This document shows, piece by piece, positions 12,360-21,467 of a DNA stretch of 64,000 nucleotides (position 1 is its first letter; each line of letters opens with the position of its first letter). A program made the position numbers and the translations under genes. This stretch comes from Suipraeoptans intestinalis (GTDB taxonomy: Bacteria; Bacillota; Clostridia; Lachnospirales; Lachnospiraceae), in the NCBI RefSeq assembly GCF_009696485.1, contig NZ_VULY01000018.1:1232001-1296000 (forward strand), given 5' to 3'. The notes below the pieces were generated by a model, which saw nothing but the letters and a program-made list of their open reading frames with translations, searched no databases and was not told where the DNA came from.

Positions 12360-14836
12360 ATGGAAGAAAATGTATTTGATAAAGTTCATGACATAGACTT
12401 AAAAAAGACGATGGAGACCTCCTATATTGATTATGCCATGAGCGTCATCGCATCCAGAGCCCTTCCGGATGTGAGGGATGGTCTGAAACCGGTTCAAAGA
12501 AGAATCTTGTATTCCATGATCGAACTGAATAATGGTCCGGATAAGCCCCATAGAAAATGCGCCCGTATCGTTGGAGATACTATGGGTAAATATCATCCCC
12601 ATGGAGACAGTTCCATTTATGGAGCGCTGGTCAATATGGCGCAGGAATGGTCTACCAGATATCCTCTGGTGGACGGACATGGAAACTTTGGTTCTGTGGA
12701 TGGAGACGGAGCAGCGGCCATGCGGTACACGGAGGCAAGGCTTAGCAAAATATCCATGGAACTGACGGCAGATATCAATAAAAATACGGTGGATTTTTCT
12801 CCTAACTTTGATGAGACGGAGAAAGAACCGGTGGTGCTTCCTGCAAGATTTCCCAATCTTCTGGTAAATGGAACATCCGGAATTGCAGTAGGAATGGCCA
12901 CGAATATCCCTCCGCATAACCTTCAGGAAGTGATCGACGCAGTCGTAAGGATCATTGACAATCGTCTGGAGGATAAAGAAGAGACGACGGTAGAAGAAAT
13001 CCTGGATATCATAAAAGGGCCGGACTTTCCTACGGGAGGAACCATCCTTGGAAAGAGAGGGATTGAAGAGGCCTACAGAACCGGAAGAGGAAAAATAAGG
13101 GTTCGCGCCGTTACCAATATCGAGACCATGGCAAACGGGAAAAGCCATATCATCGTGACGGAACTTCCCTATATGGTAAACAAGGCAAGACTGATCGAAA
13201 AAATGGCAGAGCTTGTTCGGGATAAAAAAATCGACGGAATCACGGATCTAAGCGACCAGTCCAGTCGTGAGGGAATGCGAATCGTTATCGAATTAAGAAG
13301 AGACGCCAATGCAAATGTGATCCTGAACCAGTTGTATAAGCATACCCAGTTGCAGGATACCTTTGGAGTGATCATGCTGGCGCTGGTAAATAACGAACCC
13401 AAGGTTATGAACATTCTGGAGATGCTGCACCATTATCTTCGTCATCAGGAGGAAGTTGTTACCAGAAGAACCAAATATGAGCTGAATAAGGCAGAAGAAA
13501 GGGCGCACATTTTACAGGGACTGCTGATCGCTCTGGACCATATCGACGAAGTAATCAAGATCATCAGAGGATCCAAAAATGTGCAGATCGCAAAGCAGGA
13601 ATTGATGGAAAAATTCCAACTGTCAGAAATACAGGCACAGGCGATCCTGGATATGCGTTTTCGTGCGTTGACCGGTCTGGAAAGAGAAAAGCTGGAAAAA
13701 GAATACGAAGATCTGATGAAGCTGATCGGAGAGTTGAAGGCGATCCTGGGGGATGAAAAACTTCTTCTTGCCGTGATCAAAAAGAGATCCTGGTGATCCG
13801 TGACAAATATGGAGACGGAAGAAGAACGGATATCGGATTTGATGAGTTTGATATCTCTATGGAGGATCTGATTCCAAGAGAAGACGTAGTCATCACCATG
13901 ACAAAAAGAGGATATATCAAAAGAATGTCCACGGACAACTTTAAATCCCAAAACAGAGGCGGCCGTGGTATCAAGGGAATGCAGACTATCGAAGAAGATT
14001 ATGTGGAAGAGCTGTTTATGACAAACACGCACCATTATATTATGTTCTTTACCAACAAAGGGCGGGTGTACCGACTGAAGGGATATGAGATCCCGGAATC
14101 CGGAAGAACATCCAGAGGAACTGCCATCATCAATCTTCTGCAGCTGATGCCGGAAGAACAGATCAGTGCCGTGATCCCCATTGAAGAGTACCGGGACGGA
14201 GAATACCTTTTCATGGCAACGAAAAAGGGACTTGTAAAAAAGACCTCTATCAAGGAATACGCAAATGTCAGAAAGACGGGGCTTGCGGCCATTACACTCC
14301 GGGAAGAGGATGAGCTGATCGAAGTAAAGTATACAGATAACAACAGCGATATTTTCCTGATCACACAGTATGGACAATGTATCCGGTTTGATGAAAAGGA
14401 TGTCCGTTCCACAGGAAGAACCTCCATGGGTGTCAGGGGAATGAACCTGGCTGACGGAGATGAGGTGATCGGCATGCAGTTGGATTCTCAGGGAGAGCAG
14501 CTTTTGATCGTTTCTGAAAAGGGAATGGGAAAAAGGACTTCTATCGACGAGTTTACCGCACAAAACAGAGGCGGGAAGGGCGTTCGCTGCTATAAGATCA
14601 CAGGAAAAACGGGAAATGTAGTAGGCTTTAAATCCGTTAATGAAGATGATGAAATTATGATCATCAATACAGACGGGATCATCATCAAGATGAGATGCGA
14701 AGGGATTTCTGTTCTTGGTCGGGTTACGTCAGGCGTGAAGCTGATCAATCTTCCTGAGGGAGGAATGGTTGCAAGTATCGCAAAGGTAAGAAAAGACGAC
14801 TCAGAGGAAGAAGAGGAAGAAATAACAGAAAAATAA
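12360..14836 (+). CDS. gyrA: DNA gyrase subunit A, reading frame interrupted
   Basis: DNA breakage-reunion subunit of gyrase. The first frame (12360-13796) carries the winged-helix domain with the quinolone-resistance region ([17 protein letters not shown]), the catalytic Tyr in [10 protein letters not shown], the tower and coiled coil. The second (from about 13784 to 14836) is the beta-pinwheel C-terminal domain, including the GyrA box-like [10 protein letters not shown]. The frames differ by one base at the 5-A run 13779-13783; a sixth A would give [15 protein letters not shown] and one 825-residue protein of normal length. gyrA is essential, so an assembly error is the simplest explanation. 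Confidence 0.95.
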
Positions 14837-14840
14837 ATAA

Positions 14841-14881
14841 AAACAGGGCCGGGCAGAAGCATCTGTCTGGCTCTGTTTGTT
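14841..14881 (+). terminator. Terminator downstream of gyrA
   Basis: Imperfect stem AAACAGGGCC.. / ..GGCTCTGTTT followed by GTTC. The T run is short, but the position right after the gyrA stop and the long stem support termination of the dnaN-gyrA transcript. Confidence 0.65.
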
Positions 14882-14957
14882 CTAAAGAAAATAACATATG
14901 CTGCTGATCTTGGAAATCGAGAGAGCAGAGATTGACGACAGACAGACCTGTTGCTGG

Positions 14958-15335
14958 TTATAATAATTTAAAGCTGCCAATAACAAACAATACTACTGAA
15001 ACTGTACATAATAGGACTCCTCGTTTTATAGAGAAACTGTAAAGTTTTTCGGGGCTTTTCTTATCGTATCTTATCGTCTTTTTATCGCCGACTTTTGTGG
15101 TCATGGACACTTGTATTCTATTTTTAGATATATACTTTTTACCATTGATAGAGTAACTGAAAATTGCCCATTTGGAATTTCCTCTTTTCACTGCTTCAGG
15201 ATTAGGCGACCAAGTTGAAAGGACTTCTCCGGTAGTAAAATCAGTAGTACTCCTAGATATGAAACTACGCCCCAGATCTCCTATTCCTAAAATCAAAAAC
15301 AATGTAGCAGCTAAATAAATGAAATACATTTCCAT
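14958..15335 (-). CDS. DUF3592-like small membrane protein
   Basis: A 125-residue protein with a membrane segment at each end (about 5-25 and 105-125) around a soluble beta-rich middle. The middle has the pattern GEVLSTW, WAIFSYSINGKKY and a final GD..TIRYDKKSPEKLYSF, which resembles DUF3592. Function is unknown. It lies 44 bases downstream of the ABC permease on the same strand and is probably the last gene of the GntR-ABC module. Like that module it is AT-rich and opposes the replication-aligned direction of its neighbours. Confidence 0.55.
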   Translation of the reverse strand: MEMYFIYLAATLFLILGIGDLGRSFISRSTTDFTTGEVLSTWSPNPEAVKRGNSKWAIFSYSINGKKYISKNRIQVSMTTKVGDKKTIRYDKKSPEKLYSFSIKRGVLLCTVSVVLFVIGSFKLL

Positions 15336-15379
15336 AGTTTAGCCTCCTGACCTAACTTTATATATGAAAAAGCTATTTT

Positions 15380-16009
15380 CTAATACTCTTTTTTCTCCAT
15401 AATTAGAATAGATGATTTTATTGCAATCCCAATGAGAGCCAGCCCTGTAAAAGTTATTCCCATACAAATAATCAGCATGGATGCTCTGTTAAGGACTTCT
15501 GTCATTTTTATGAGGAAATCCGATTTTTCTTTTAGAAAGGTTGACAGAGCAAATATAGAAAAATAGGTTATTAGCATAACGAGTCTGCCTTTTTCTGCGC
15601 CGTATTTAAGCATAAAAGGTAACTGAACGGCAGACATGAATACAGTTGCTACCAGAGTGAGGATCGAAATCAAAACGATATGTTCTACCGGTAGTTTATT
15701 TTGAATTATTAACAAAATAAACATACATACAGAACCGATTAGTCCGAATACAAATGAAAAAAACAACTTACTTATCACATAGCTGCTCCTTTTTATCGGC
15801 ATTGAAAAGGCAAACTGTTCAAATTTCGATTTCGTATCAAAGCCGAAAGCAATGGCTGTTAAAATAAGTGGTATCATTGCACAAATAAGTGGAATCATGA
15901 AAATTACATTTTGATATATTCCATAAGCAGCAAGTGCAATACAAATAGCAATAGTAAACAGTAACGTCCTTTTTAAGGCTGCGATATCCTTTACTATTAG
16001 TGCAATCAT
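15380..16009 (-). CDS. ABC-2 type transporter permease
   Basis: A 209-residue integral membrane protein with about six hydrophobic segments and no soluble domain. It resembles the ABC-2 permeases that pair with GntR-controlled ATPases in Firmicutes (YtrC or PmtB-like). The conserved-looking loop KFEQFAFSMPIKRSSYV after the second segment is typical of this permease group. Its start overlaps the ATPase stop in an ATGA junction, so the two are translationally coupled. Substrate is unknown; related systems act on antimicrobial peptides, envelope stress or phenol-soluble modulins. Confidence 0.8.
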   Translation of the reverse strand: MIALIVKDIAALKRTLLFTIAICIALAAYGIYQNVIFMIPLICAMIPLILTAIAFGFDTKSKFEQFAFSMPIKRSSYVISKLFFSFVFGLIGSVCMFILLIIQNKLPVEHIVLISILTLVATVFMSAVQLPFMLKYGAEKGRLVMLITYFSIFALSTFLKEKSDFLIKMTEVLNRASMLIICMGITFTGLALIGIAIKSSILIMEKKEY

Positions 16010-16857
16010 CGTCTTTTTTCTCCTTTCACAAAATAAATCATAATATCCTCAATAGATGGCTTTTGTAAGGCGATTCCTTTCGGAATAAGATCCCTTTTCA
16101 CGAGTAGTTCCTGACCAAAGGCATGTATCCTTTTTCCAATTATTGCCGTTTCCTCAATATTTTTCACATCTTTATCAGATAGTGTACAAATACCATAATT
16201 TTCTTTTAACTCATCTTTTGCTTCCATAAAGAGAATTTTGCCGTTATGAATAAAAGCAATATAATCTGCAATTTTTTCCAAATCGGATAAGATATGTGAA
16301 GAAACAAATATTGTATGATTTTCATCCTGCATAAAATCAAGTAGCAACTCCAAAATTTCTTCTCTGACGATAGGATCCAATCCACTGGTCGCTTCATCTA
16401 AAATTAGAATTTCTGCAGTATGTGATAGGGCAACTGCCATGGACAATTTCATCCGCATACCACGAGAGTAATGCTTTATCATTTGTGCTTCTGGTAAATG
16501 AAAGTGTTCTCTTAACCTGTGAAATCTCGCTTTATCCCACTTTGAGTAAACTTTCGAGCAGAATTTTTCCACATCTGTAAATGTCATTTCTTCCGGCATT
16601 AATAAATCGTCAAATACGACACCGAGTTTATCCTTTAATTCCATACTTTTAGGATTTTTTTCATCCAATATTCTTATCTCTCCAGCGTCTTTATGAAGTA
16701 ATCCTAACAGTAGTTTTATTGTCGTACTTTTCCCTGCTCCATTCTGCCCTATGTATCCTACTATAGCGCCTCTTGGAATACACAGGTCTATCGGACCCAA
16801 GGTAAACCCATCAAACCTTTTGACTAAGTTTTTAGTTTCAATAGCAAAATTACTCAT
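16006..16857 (-). CDS. ABC transporter ATP-binding protein
   Basis: Nucleotide-binding subunit for the adjacent permease. It shows Walker A GQNGAGKST, a Q-loop region, a slightly atypical signature YSRGMRMKLS, Walker B ILILDEATSGLDP and the H-loop SSHIL. An open frame extends to 16872, but GGAGG lies before the ATG at 16857, whose ATGAGTAA overlaps the GntR stop, so I chose this start (283 residues). A tail of about 70 residues follows the core, common in exporters of the YtrB/BcrA type. The order GntR-ATPase-permease is that of the ytr and related detoxification operons. Confidence 0.92.
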   Translation of the reverse strand: MSNFAIETKNLVKRFDGFTLGPIDLCIPRGAIVGYIGQNGAGKSTTIKLLLGLLHKDAGEIRILDEKNPKSMELKDKLGVVFDDLLMPEEMTFTDVEKFCSKVYSKWDKARFHRLREHFHLPEAQMIKHYSRGMRMKLSMAVALSHTAEILILDEATSGLDPIVREEILELLLDFMQDENHTIFVSSHILSDLEKIADYIAFIHNGKILFMEAKDELKENYGICTLSDKDVKNIEETAIIGKRIHAFGQELLVKRDLIPKGIALQKPSIEDIMIYFVKGEKRR

Positions 16858-17230
16858 ATTTTCCCTCCACATAGCTGCGAAGCATTTCTATTAACACATC
16901 ATTGGAAATGCCTGCAATTTCTGAAAGTTCAACTACCTCTTGTAATTTCGATTCAATTTTTTTTAAGTATTCTTCACGAATAAGCTCCTTATTTTGTGCT
17001 GCAACAAAATTCCCTTTCCCTTGTACTGAATCAATGAATCCGTCCAGCTCCAATTCATCAAATGCTCTTTTGGCCGTAATCATGCTTACTCTTAGCTCTT
17101 TCGCTAAAAAGCGAATAGAGGGTAATTGTTCCCCGACGTTTAATTCGCCAGAAATAATCTGTGCTTTTATCTGATTTTTTATTTGTAAATAAATCGGATC
17201 ATCACTTGCATTATTAATCTGTATGTTCAT
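16850..17230 (-). CDS. GntR-family (YtrA-type) transcriptional regulator
   Basis: A 126-residue repressor candidate. The N-terminal two thirds form the GntR winged helix (PIYLQIKNQIKAQIISGEL, LPSIRFLAKELRVSMITAKR, ELDGFIDSVQGKGNFV), followed by a short helical C-terminus of about 45 residues instead of a large ligand domain, which defines the YtrA subgroup. It is the first gene of the leftward operon and overlaps the ATPase start. A 12-bp perfect inverted repeat in its own promoter (17258-17294) is a plausible binding site, suggesting autoregulation relieved by an unknown signal, possibly a cell-envelope antibiotic. Confidence 0.92.
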   Translation of the reverse strand: MNIQINNASDDPIYLQIKNQIKAQIISGELNVGEQLPSIRFLAKELRVSMITAKRAFDELELDGFIDSVQGKGNFVAAQNKELIREEYLKKIESKLQEVVELSEIAGISNDVLIEMLRSYVEGKYE

Positions 17231-17257
17231 TCTTCACCTACCATATCTGTTATTTCA

Positions 17258-17301
17258 GTTATAACTGTTATTATTATATAACAACAGTTATAACTTTTCA
17301 A
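17258..17301 (-). promoter_or_regulatory. Promoter and inverted-repeat operator of the GntR-ABC operon
   Basis: On the minus strand TTGAAA, a 17-base spacer, and TATAAT (17273-17278). Perfect 12-bp arms GTTATAACTGTT (17258-17269) and AACAGTTATAAC (17283-17294) bracket the -10 and enter the spacer, so a bound dimer would block RNA polymerase. YtrA-type regulators bind such palindromes. Confidence 0.85.
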
Positions 17302-17357
17302 GAGGGAATAAAAAAGACGAGACACATTTTTGGAGAGAGGAACTTTCCTCTTACCTG

Positions 17358-17466
17358 GTGATGACCCATGTCAATTCTTATAAAAGAAAAAAGCTGAACA
17401 ACCGTAGCCCATACGAAGCGTTCAGCTTTTACTATGGAGAAGCTGTACTTAAGAAACTGGGATGGA
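17358..17466 (+). pseudogene. C-terminal remnant of an IS30-like transposase
   Basis: A short open stretch translates to NSYKRKKLNNRSPYEAFSFY and continues ..GEAVLKKLGW. It resembles the C-terminal end of IS30-family transposases of gut Firmicutes (HINSY.R..LN.RTPYE.F..LYG..LL.KLG). The frame then runs into unrelated AT-rich sequence, and no DDE domain is present upstream. It is therefore a fragment left by an insertion or deletion at the edge of the GntR-ABC module. It is not closely related to the IS30 transposase at 57626. The rest of the 17231-17697 gap holds two promoters and AT-rich DNA. Confidence 0.55.
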
Positions 17467-17520
17467 TTCTTCGCATACAAGAATTTTCCAAAAATTTCCA
17501 TGCGGGGGGTGTTCTCTTGA

Positions 17521-17596
17521 AAATATTGATTAACAAGAAGATAAGATTTAAAAACAATAAAAAAATATTGATAAACGATAAAAATTATGATATGGT
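17521..17596 (+). promoter_or_regulatory. Promoter with direct repeats upstream of the DUF2975 gene
   Basis: TTGATA (17568-17573), a 17-base spacer and TATGGT (17591-17596). The -35 lies in one of two near-identical 14-bp direct repeats (AAATATTGATTAAC at 17521-17534 and AAATATTGATAAAC at 17563-17576), spaced 42 bases apart. They are candidate sites for the XRE regulator two genes on. Confidence 0.55.
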
Positions 17597-17697
17597 AAGG
17601 AAAAATAAAAGGAAATAAAAGGAAGGCATCGTCATAAGTGATGAAAACCCTTCTACAAATTTTAGAAAAAAGAATGAATGGAAAAGGGAGAAACAGG

Positions 17698-18147
17698 ATG
17701 GATAAAAAGCTTGCAACATTTACAAAATATTTGCTGGATTTTATGCTGATTTCCGGAATCGGGATCGTTGCCACACTTCCATTTAGTTTTCGCTTTCTGG
17801 GGGAAAGGTATATCAGGCCGATACAGAAGGAATATCTGCTTTATCTGATCGTTTTTGGAATTGCGGGAATTTTTGGGATTCTGATCGTGTATGAATTGAG
17901 AAAAATGATAAAGTCTGTCCTGGCTGAACATTGCTTTGTAAGGGCAAACGTAAAAAGCTTAAATGCTATGGCGGCATACAGCATGGGGATTTTCGGATTG
18001 TTTCTTGTAAAACTGCTTTGGGTCCCCACCTGGGCTACAGCCATCATCCTGCTGGTATTTTTTATTGCAGCCGTCTTTAGCAGAGTGCTGTCACAGGTTT
18101 TTCTACAGGCCATTTTGTACAAAGAAGAAACAGATTTTACGATATAG
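17698..18147 (+). CDS. DUF2975-family membrane protein
   Basis: A 149-residue membrane protein with four predicted segments and a charged loop in the middle (VYELRKMIKSVLAEHCFVRAN). This is the DUF2975 layout. The open frame begins at 17638, but GGGAG precedes the ATG at 17698, where the homology-like region starts. Such genes are almost always followed by a small XRE regulator of the YozG type, and that is the case here (gap 11 bases). In Bacillus the pair is yoaS-yozG; function is unknown. Confidence 0.82.
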   Translation: MDKKLATFTKYLLDFMLISGIGIVATLPFSFRFLGERYIRPIQKEYLLYLIVFGIAGIFGILIVYELRKMIKSVLAEHCFVRANVKSLNAMAAYSMGIFGLFLVKLLWVPTWATAIILLVFFIAAVFSRVLSQVFLQAILYKEETDFTI

Positions 18148-18158
18148 GAGGTTCTGCA

Positions 18159-18449
18159 ATGGGAATCAGAGTTCGATTGGATGTAGTAATGGCACGGAAA
18201 AAAGTGGGAGTATCTGAGTTGGCGGAACGTATTGATATTACAACTGCAAATTTGTCCATCCTGAAAAATGAAAAGGCGAAGGCGATCCGTTTCTCTACGC
18301 TGGAAGCAATCTGCCGGGAACTGGACTGTCAGCCGGGAGATCTGTTGGAATACTGCCGGGAAGAGACAGACAGGGAAAAGCAGAAGGAAAAAGACAGGGA
18401 AATACAGGCAGAACGTAGTAAACCGGAAACCATAAGCCAAAAATCATAA
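18159..18449 (+). CDS. XRE-family (YozG-like) transcriptional regulator
   Basis: A 96-residue protein whose first 66 residues form a Cro/CI-type helix-turn-helix (GVSELAERIDITTANLSILK, then AIRFSTLEAICRELDCQPGDLL), close to the YozG group. The last 30 residues are a Lys/Glu-rich tail with little predicted structure. AGGAGG precedes the ATG. It is co-transcribed with the DUF2975 gene upstream and probably with the DUF4173 gene 22 bases downstream. Likely an autoregulator of this membrane-protein operon; the direct repeats at 17521-17576 are candidate operators. Confidence 0.9.
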   Translation: MGIRVRLDVVMARKKVGVSELAERIDITTANLSILKNEKAKAIRFSTLEAICRELDCQPGDLLEYCREETDREKQKEKDREIQAERSKPETISQKS

Positions 18450-18471
18450 CCTGAAAGGAGGAAGATCTCGG

Positions 18472-19992
18472 ATGAGGAAAACCGAGATCGAGGAAATGAT
18501 GGAACAGACAAGAACGGAATATATGAAAGAAAAATTTGCTTTTTTTGGAGGGATGAGCCTTCTGTATGGACTGCTGTATACCCTGTTTTTTTATCAGAGT
18601 AAAATGGGGATCAACAACATTTTATGGGTTCTTTCTATCATAGTCATAGGATCATTTCTACTGAAAAAAACAGGAATACCAAAAAAGAAACGAACAAATA
18701 TCTATTTAGCCGGAATGATTCTTTTGGGAATTTCTTCCGCACTGACGACATCCATGTTTTTCTATGTGTGTAATACTATCGGAATATTGTGTTTGTATAT
18801 CCTGTTTATGATACACCAGTTCTATGACAAAAAAGTGGGAGGCAGTCTGACTTATGTAAAGGGCTTTTTTGTAATAGCAGGAAATATGTTTCTTTCTACA
18901 TTCAAGCCTTATTCCCATACCATAGCGTATTTTTCAGGGAATACGACTGCAAGAAAGAAAAAATGGACGGCAGGCCTGATAGGAGTCCTTTTGGGGATCG
19001 GGATCCTGGCTGTTATTCTTCCGTTTCTTTTGAACTCAGATGCAGTCTTTTCACAGATGGTAGGACGTCTGTTAAAGTATGTAAATATCTGGGACGGAAT
19101 CCAGATCGTATTTTCTGTCCTGTTTGGCTTTCATATCTGTTATACGTTTTTCTTCAGTCTGTGTAAAAACAGTGAGATCCGGGGGAAAGAGGCCCATCGA
19201 AAAAAAGGGAATCCTGTCATTGGGATCACCTCTCTTACCGTAATAGGCATCATCTATCTTCTGTATGTAGCCATTCAGATCACGTATCTGTTTTTGGGGA
19301 TCGAGAAGGGGCTTCCTCAGGGAATGACCTATGCACAATATGCAAGAGGCGGATTTTGGGAGCTTTTGTTTGTAAGTACCGTCAACCTGTTTCTTGTGAT
19401 CATCTGGTCCCGCTTTTTTGAAAAGCATAAAGTGCTGTCCGTTCTTCTTGCCCTGATTTCCGGGTGTACATTTGTTATGATCCTGTCGGCAGGCTACCGG
19501 ATGCTGCTGTATATCCAGGTATATCATCTGACATTTTTGAGACTGTTTGTGATGTGGTTTTTGGTAGTTCTTGCGCTTATCATGGGGGGAGTGACCATAA
19601 AGATCTTTCGGGAAAAATTTCCGGTATTCCTTTATACGACGGCGGTGGTCAGCGTCTGCTATCTCCTGTTTTCCTTTTCCAGACCGGATGAGATCGCGGC
19701 AAAATACCTGGTAGCGCAGGAAAAGCAACTGAAAGAAGAAGATGTTTACTATCTTTTGCGAAGACCTTCTCTGGACGGAGCAGAGGTTCTGACACAGTTG
19801 GATTATGAGAGGTACAGTGACAGAGTGAAGATGGATGTGTTCCGCTACTTCTCCAACATTTCAGAAAAAAACAAGGAGATGGACATCAGAAGTACGAATT
19901 ATATGCGAAACCGGACAGTGAAAGCGGCAAATGCCTTTTTGGAAGAACACCGGGACTGGAAAAACCTTACGGAACCCTATTTAGATTTTTAG
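18472..19992 (+). CDS. DUF4173/DUF4153-family polytopic membrane protein
   Basis: A 506-residue protein with about eleven to twelve hydrophobic segments. The first 40 residues are charged and cytoplasmic. The block from about 160 (TARKKKWTAGLIGVLLGIG, then LNSDAVFSQMVG) and the hydrophilic C-terminus beginning near 395, where the protein ends YMRNRTVKAANAFLEEHRDW.., match the DUF4173 pattern as I know it. GAAAGGAGG precedes the ATG. Function is unknown. Its position behind the DUF2975-XRE pair suggests shared control. Confidence 0.7.
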   Translation: MRKTEIEEMMEQTRTEYMKEKFAFFGGMSLLYGLLYTLFFYQSKMGINNILWVLSIIVIGSFLLKKTGIPKKKRTNIYLAGMILLGISSALTTSMFFYVCNTIGILCLYILFMIHQFYDKKVGGSLTYVKGFFVIAGNMFLSTFKPYSHTIAYFSGNTTARKKKWTAGLIGVLLGIGILAVILPFLLNSDAVFSQMVGRLLKYVNIWDGIQIVFSVLFGFHICYTFFFSLCKNSEIRGKEAHRKKGNPVIGITSLTVIGIIYLLYVAIQITYLFLGIEKGLPQGMTYAQYARGGFWELLFVSTVNLFLVIIWSRFFEKHKVLSVLLALISGCTFVMILSAGYRMLLYIQVYHLTFLRLFVMWFLVVLALIMGGVTIKIFREKFPVFLYTTAVVSVCYLLFSFSRPDEIAAKYLVAQEKQLKEEDVYYLLRRPSLDGAEVLTQLDYERYSDRVKMDVFRYFSNISEKNKEMDIRSTNYMRNRTVKAANAFLEEHRDWKNLTEPYLDF

Positions 19993-20041
19993 GGAACCTG
20001 TGATATACTGAGGAAGAATAAAAGAAACGGGAGATTCGGGT

Positions 20042-20884
20042 ATGAGAAGGCTGCAGGTAGAAGAGATTACAAGGCACATTAAGGAAATGTGCATCGAGGT
20101 CAATTATTCTTTATCCAAGGATATGGAAGATGCTCTGAAAAGGGCAAAGGAAGAGGAAACAAGCCCTTTAGGGAAACAGGTTCTGGAACAGCTGCAGGAA
20201 AATCTGGAGGTGGCAAAAAAAGAACAGATTCCCATCTGCCAGGATACGGGAATGGCTGTTGTTTTCCTGGAAATCGGGCAGGAGGTGTTTCTGGAAGGCG
20301 GGGATCTGAAGGAAGCGGTCCACGAGGGAGTCCGACAGGGATATCAGGAAGGATTTTTGAGAAAATCGGTGGTAAGAGATCCCATCATCCGGGAAAATAC
20401 CAAAGACAATACACCCGCCGTTCTTCATATAGATATCGTAAAGGGGGATGGGATCCGGCTCAAAGTAGCTCCCAAGGGATTTGGCAGTGAGAATATGAGT
20501 AAGGTCTGTATGTTGAAGCCTTCCGATGGAAAAGAGGGGATCCGCCAGGCGATCCTGACGGCTGTGAAGGAAGCAGGTCCGAACGCCTGTCCGCCGATCG
20601 TGGTAGGAGTGGGAGTGGGAGGAACCTTTGAAAAGTGCGCTTGCATGGCAAAGGAGGCTTTGCTTCGGGAAACGGGGAAGGCTTCTCCTATCCCCTGGGT
20701 AAAACAGATGGAGGAGGAAGTGCTGGAGGAAATCAATCGACTGGGAATTGGACCGGCAGGACTGGGAGGAAAAAAGACGGCGTTGGCTGTACATATAGAA
20801 ACCTATCCTACCCATATAGCAGGACTTCCGGTAGGGATCAACATTTGCTGCCATGTAAACAGACATTGTACAAGGGAGATATAG
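20042..20884 (+). CDS. Class I fumarate hydratase, alpha subunit
   Basis: With the beta subunit it forms an oxygen-sensitive [4Fe-4S] hydro-lyase interconverting fumarate and malate; L-tartrate dehydratase is the main alternative for this fold. Features seen are ICQDTGMAVVFLEIG with the first cluster-ligand cysteine, DNTPAVLHIDIVKGD, MSKVCMLKPSDG, NACPPIVVGVGVGGTFEK with the second ligand, and a C-terminal Cys pair region. The 280-residue length equals the usual alpha subunit. The beta gene follows after three bases. In an anaerobe the pair would serve the reductive branch of a partial citric acid cycle or aspartate use. Confidence 0.88.
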   Translation: MRRLQVEEITRHIKEMCIEVNYSLSKDMEDALKRAKEEETSPLGKQVLEQLQENLEVAKKEQIPICQDTGMAVVFLEIGQEVFLEGGDLKEAVHEGVRQGYQEGFLRKSVVRDPIIRENTKDNTPAVLHIDIVKGDGIRLKVAPKGFGSENMSKVCMLKPSDGKEGIRQAILTAVKEAGPNACPPIVVGVGVGGTFEKCACMAKEALLRETGKASPIPWVKQMEEEVLEEINRLGIGPAGLGGKKTALAVHIETYPTHIAGLPVGINICCHVNRHCTREI

Positions 20885-20887
20885 ACG

Positions 20888-21436
20888 GTGAAAAAGAACA
20901 TACAGATGCCGATTTTACAGGAAACGGCAAAAACGCTGAAGGCAGGAGATTATGTATCTCTAAGCGGAATCCTTTATACAGCCAGGGACGCTGCCCATAA
21001 AAGACTTTACGAGACTCTGGAGAGCCATGGAGAGCTTCCTTTGGATATCAGGGGACAGACCATTTATTATATGGGGCCTTCACCGGCCAGAGAGGGAAGG
21101 GTCATTGGATCTGCAGGTCCCACAACGTCAAGCCGGATGGATGCATATACGCCCAGACTGATGGAAGAAGGGCTGATAGGGATGATCGGGAAGGGAAAAA
21201 GAAGCCGGGAAGTTCTGGATGCCATCATAAAACACCAGGGAGTATATCTGGCTGCGGTAGGAGGTGCCGGCGCACTTCTGTCAAAATGTATTGTGGAATC
21301 GGAAGTGATCGCATATGAGGATCTGGGAACAGAGGCGATCCGAAAGCTGCGGGTAGAAGCGTTTCCCGCCATTGTGGTGGCGGACTGCCGGGGGGGAAAT
21401 CTATACGAAATGACCGGACATCCGGAACAGATGTGA
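20888..21436 (+). CDS. Class I fumarate hydratase, beta subunit
   Basis: C-terminal-domain subunit of the two-subunit fumarase/tartrate dehydratase. Key family segments are LSGILYTARDAAHKRL, IYYMGPSPAREGRVIGSAGP, TTSSRMDAYTPRLMEEGLIG and MIGKGKRS. The 182 residues match the family. It has a GTG start preceded by GGGAG and lies three bases after the alpha gene, so translation is coupled. Fumarase and tartrate dehydratase beta subunits are hard to tell apart by eye; the absence of any tartrate gene nearby favours fumarase. Confidence 0.88.
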   Translation: MKKNIQMPILQETAKTLKAGDYVSLSGILYTARDAAHKRLYETLESHGELPLDIRGQTIYYMGPSPAREGRVIGSAGPTTSSRMDAYTPRLMEEGLIGMIGKGKRSREVLDAIIKHQGVYLAAVGGAGALLSKCIVESEVIAYEDLGTEAIRKLRVEAFPAIVVADCRGGNLYEMTGHPEQM

Positions 21437-21467
21437 AGGATCGACAAAGGATGAGAGGATTTTAAAG

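Noticed and set aside
13770..13800. Programmed frameshift or slippage in gyrA
   Set aside because: Five A residues are too few for typical slippage and no stimulatory structure or SD-like element is seen; an indel error is simpler.
13445..14563. A 372-codon open frame on the minus strand inside gyrA
   Set aside because: It is antisense to the clearly conserved gyrA C-terminal region; residue composition (Ser/Phe/His/Ile rich, no motif) is that of a shadow frame.
20168..20866. A 232-codon minus-strand frame opposite fumarate hydratase alpha
   Set aside because: Antisense shadow of a strongly conserved gene, with no motif and no ribosome binding site.
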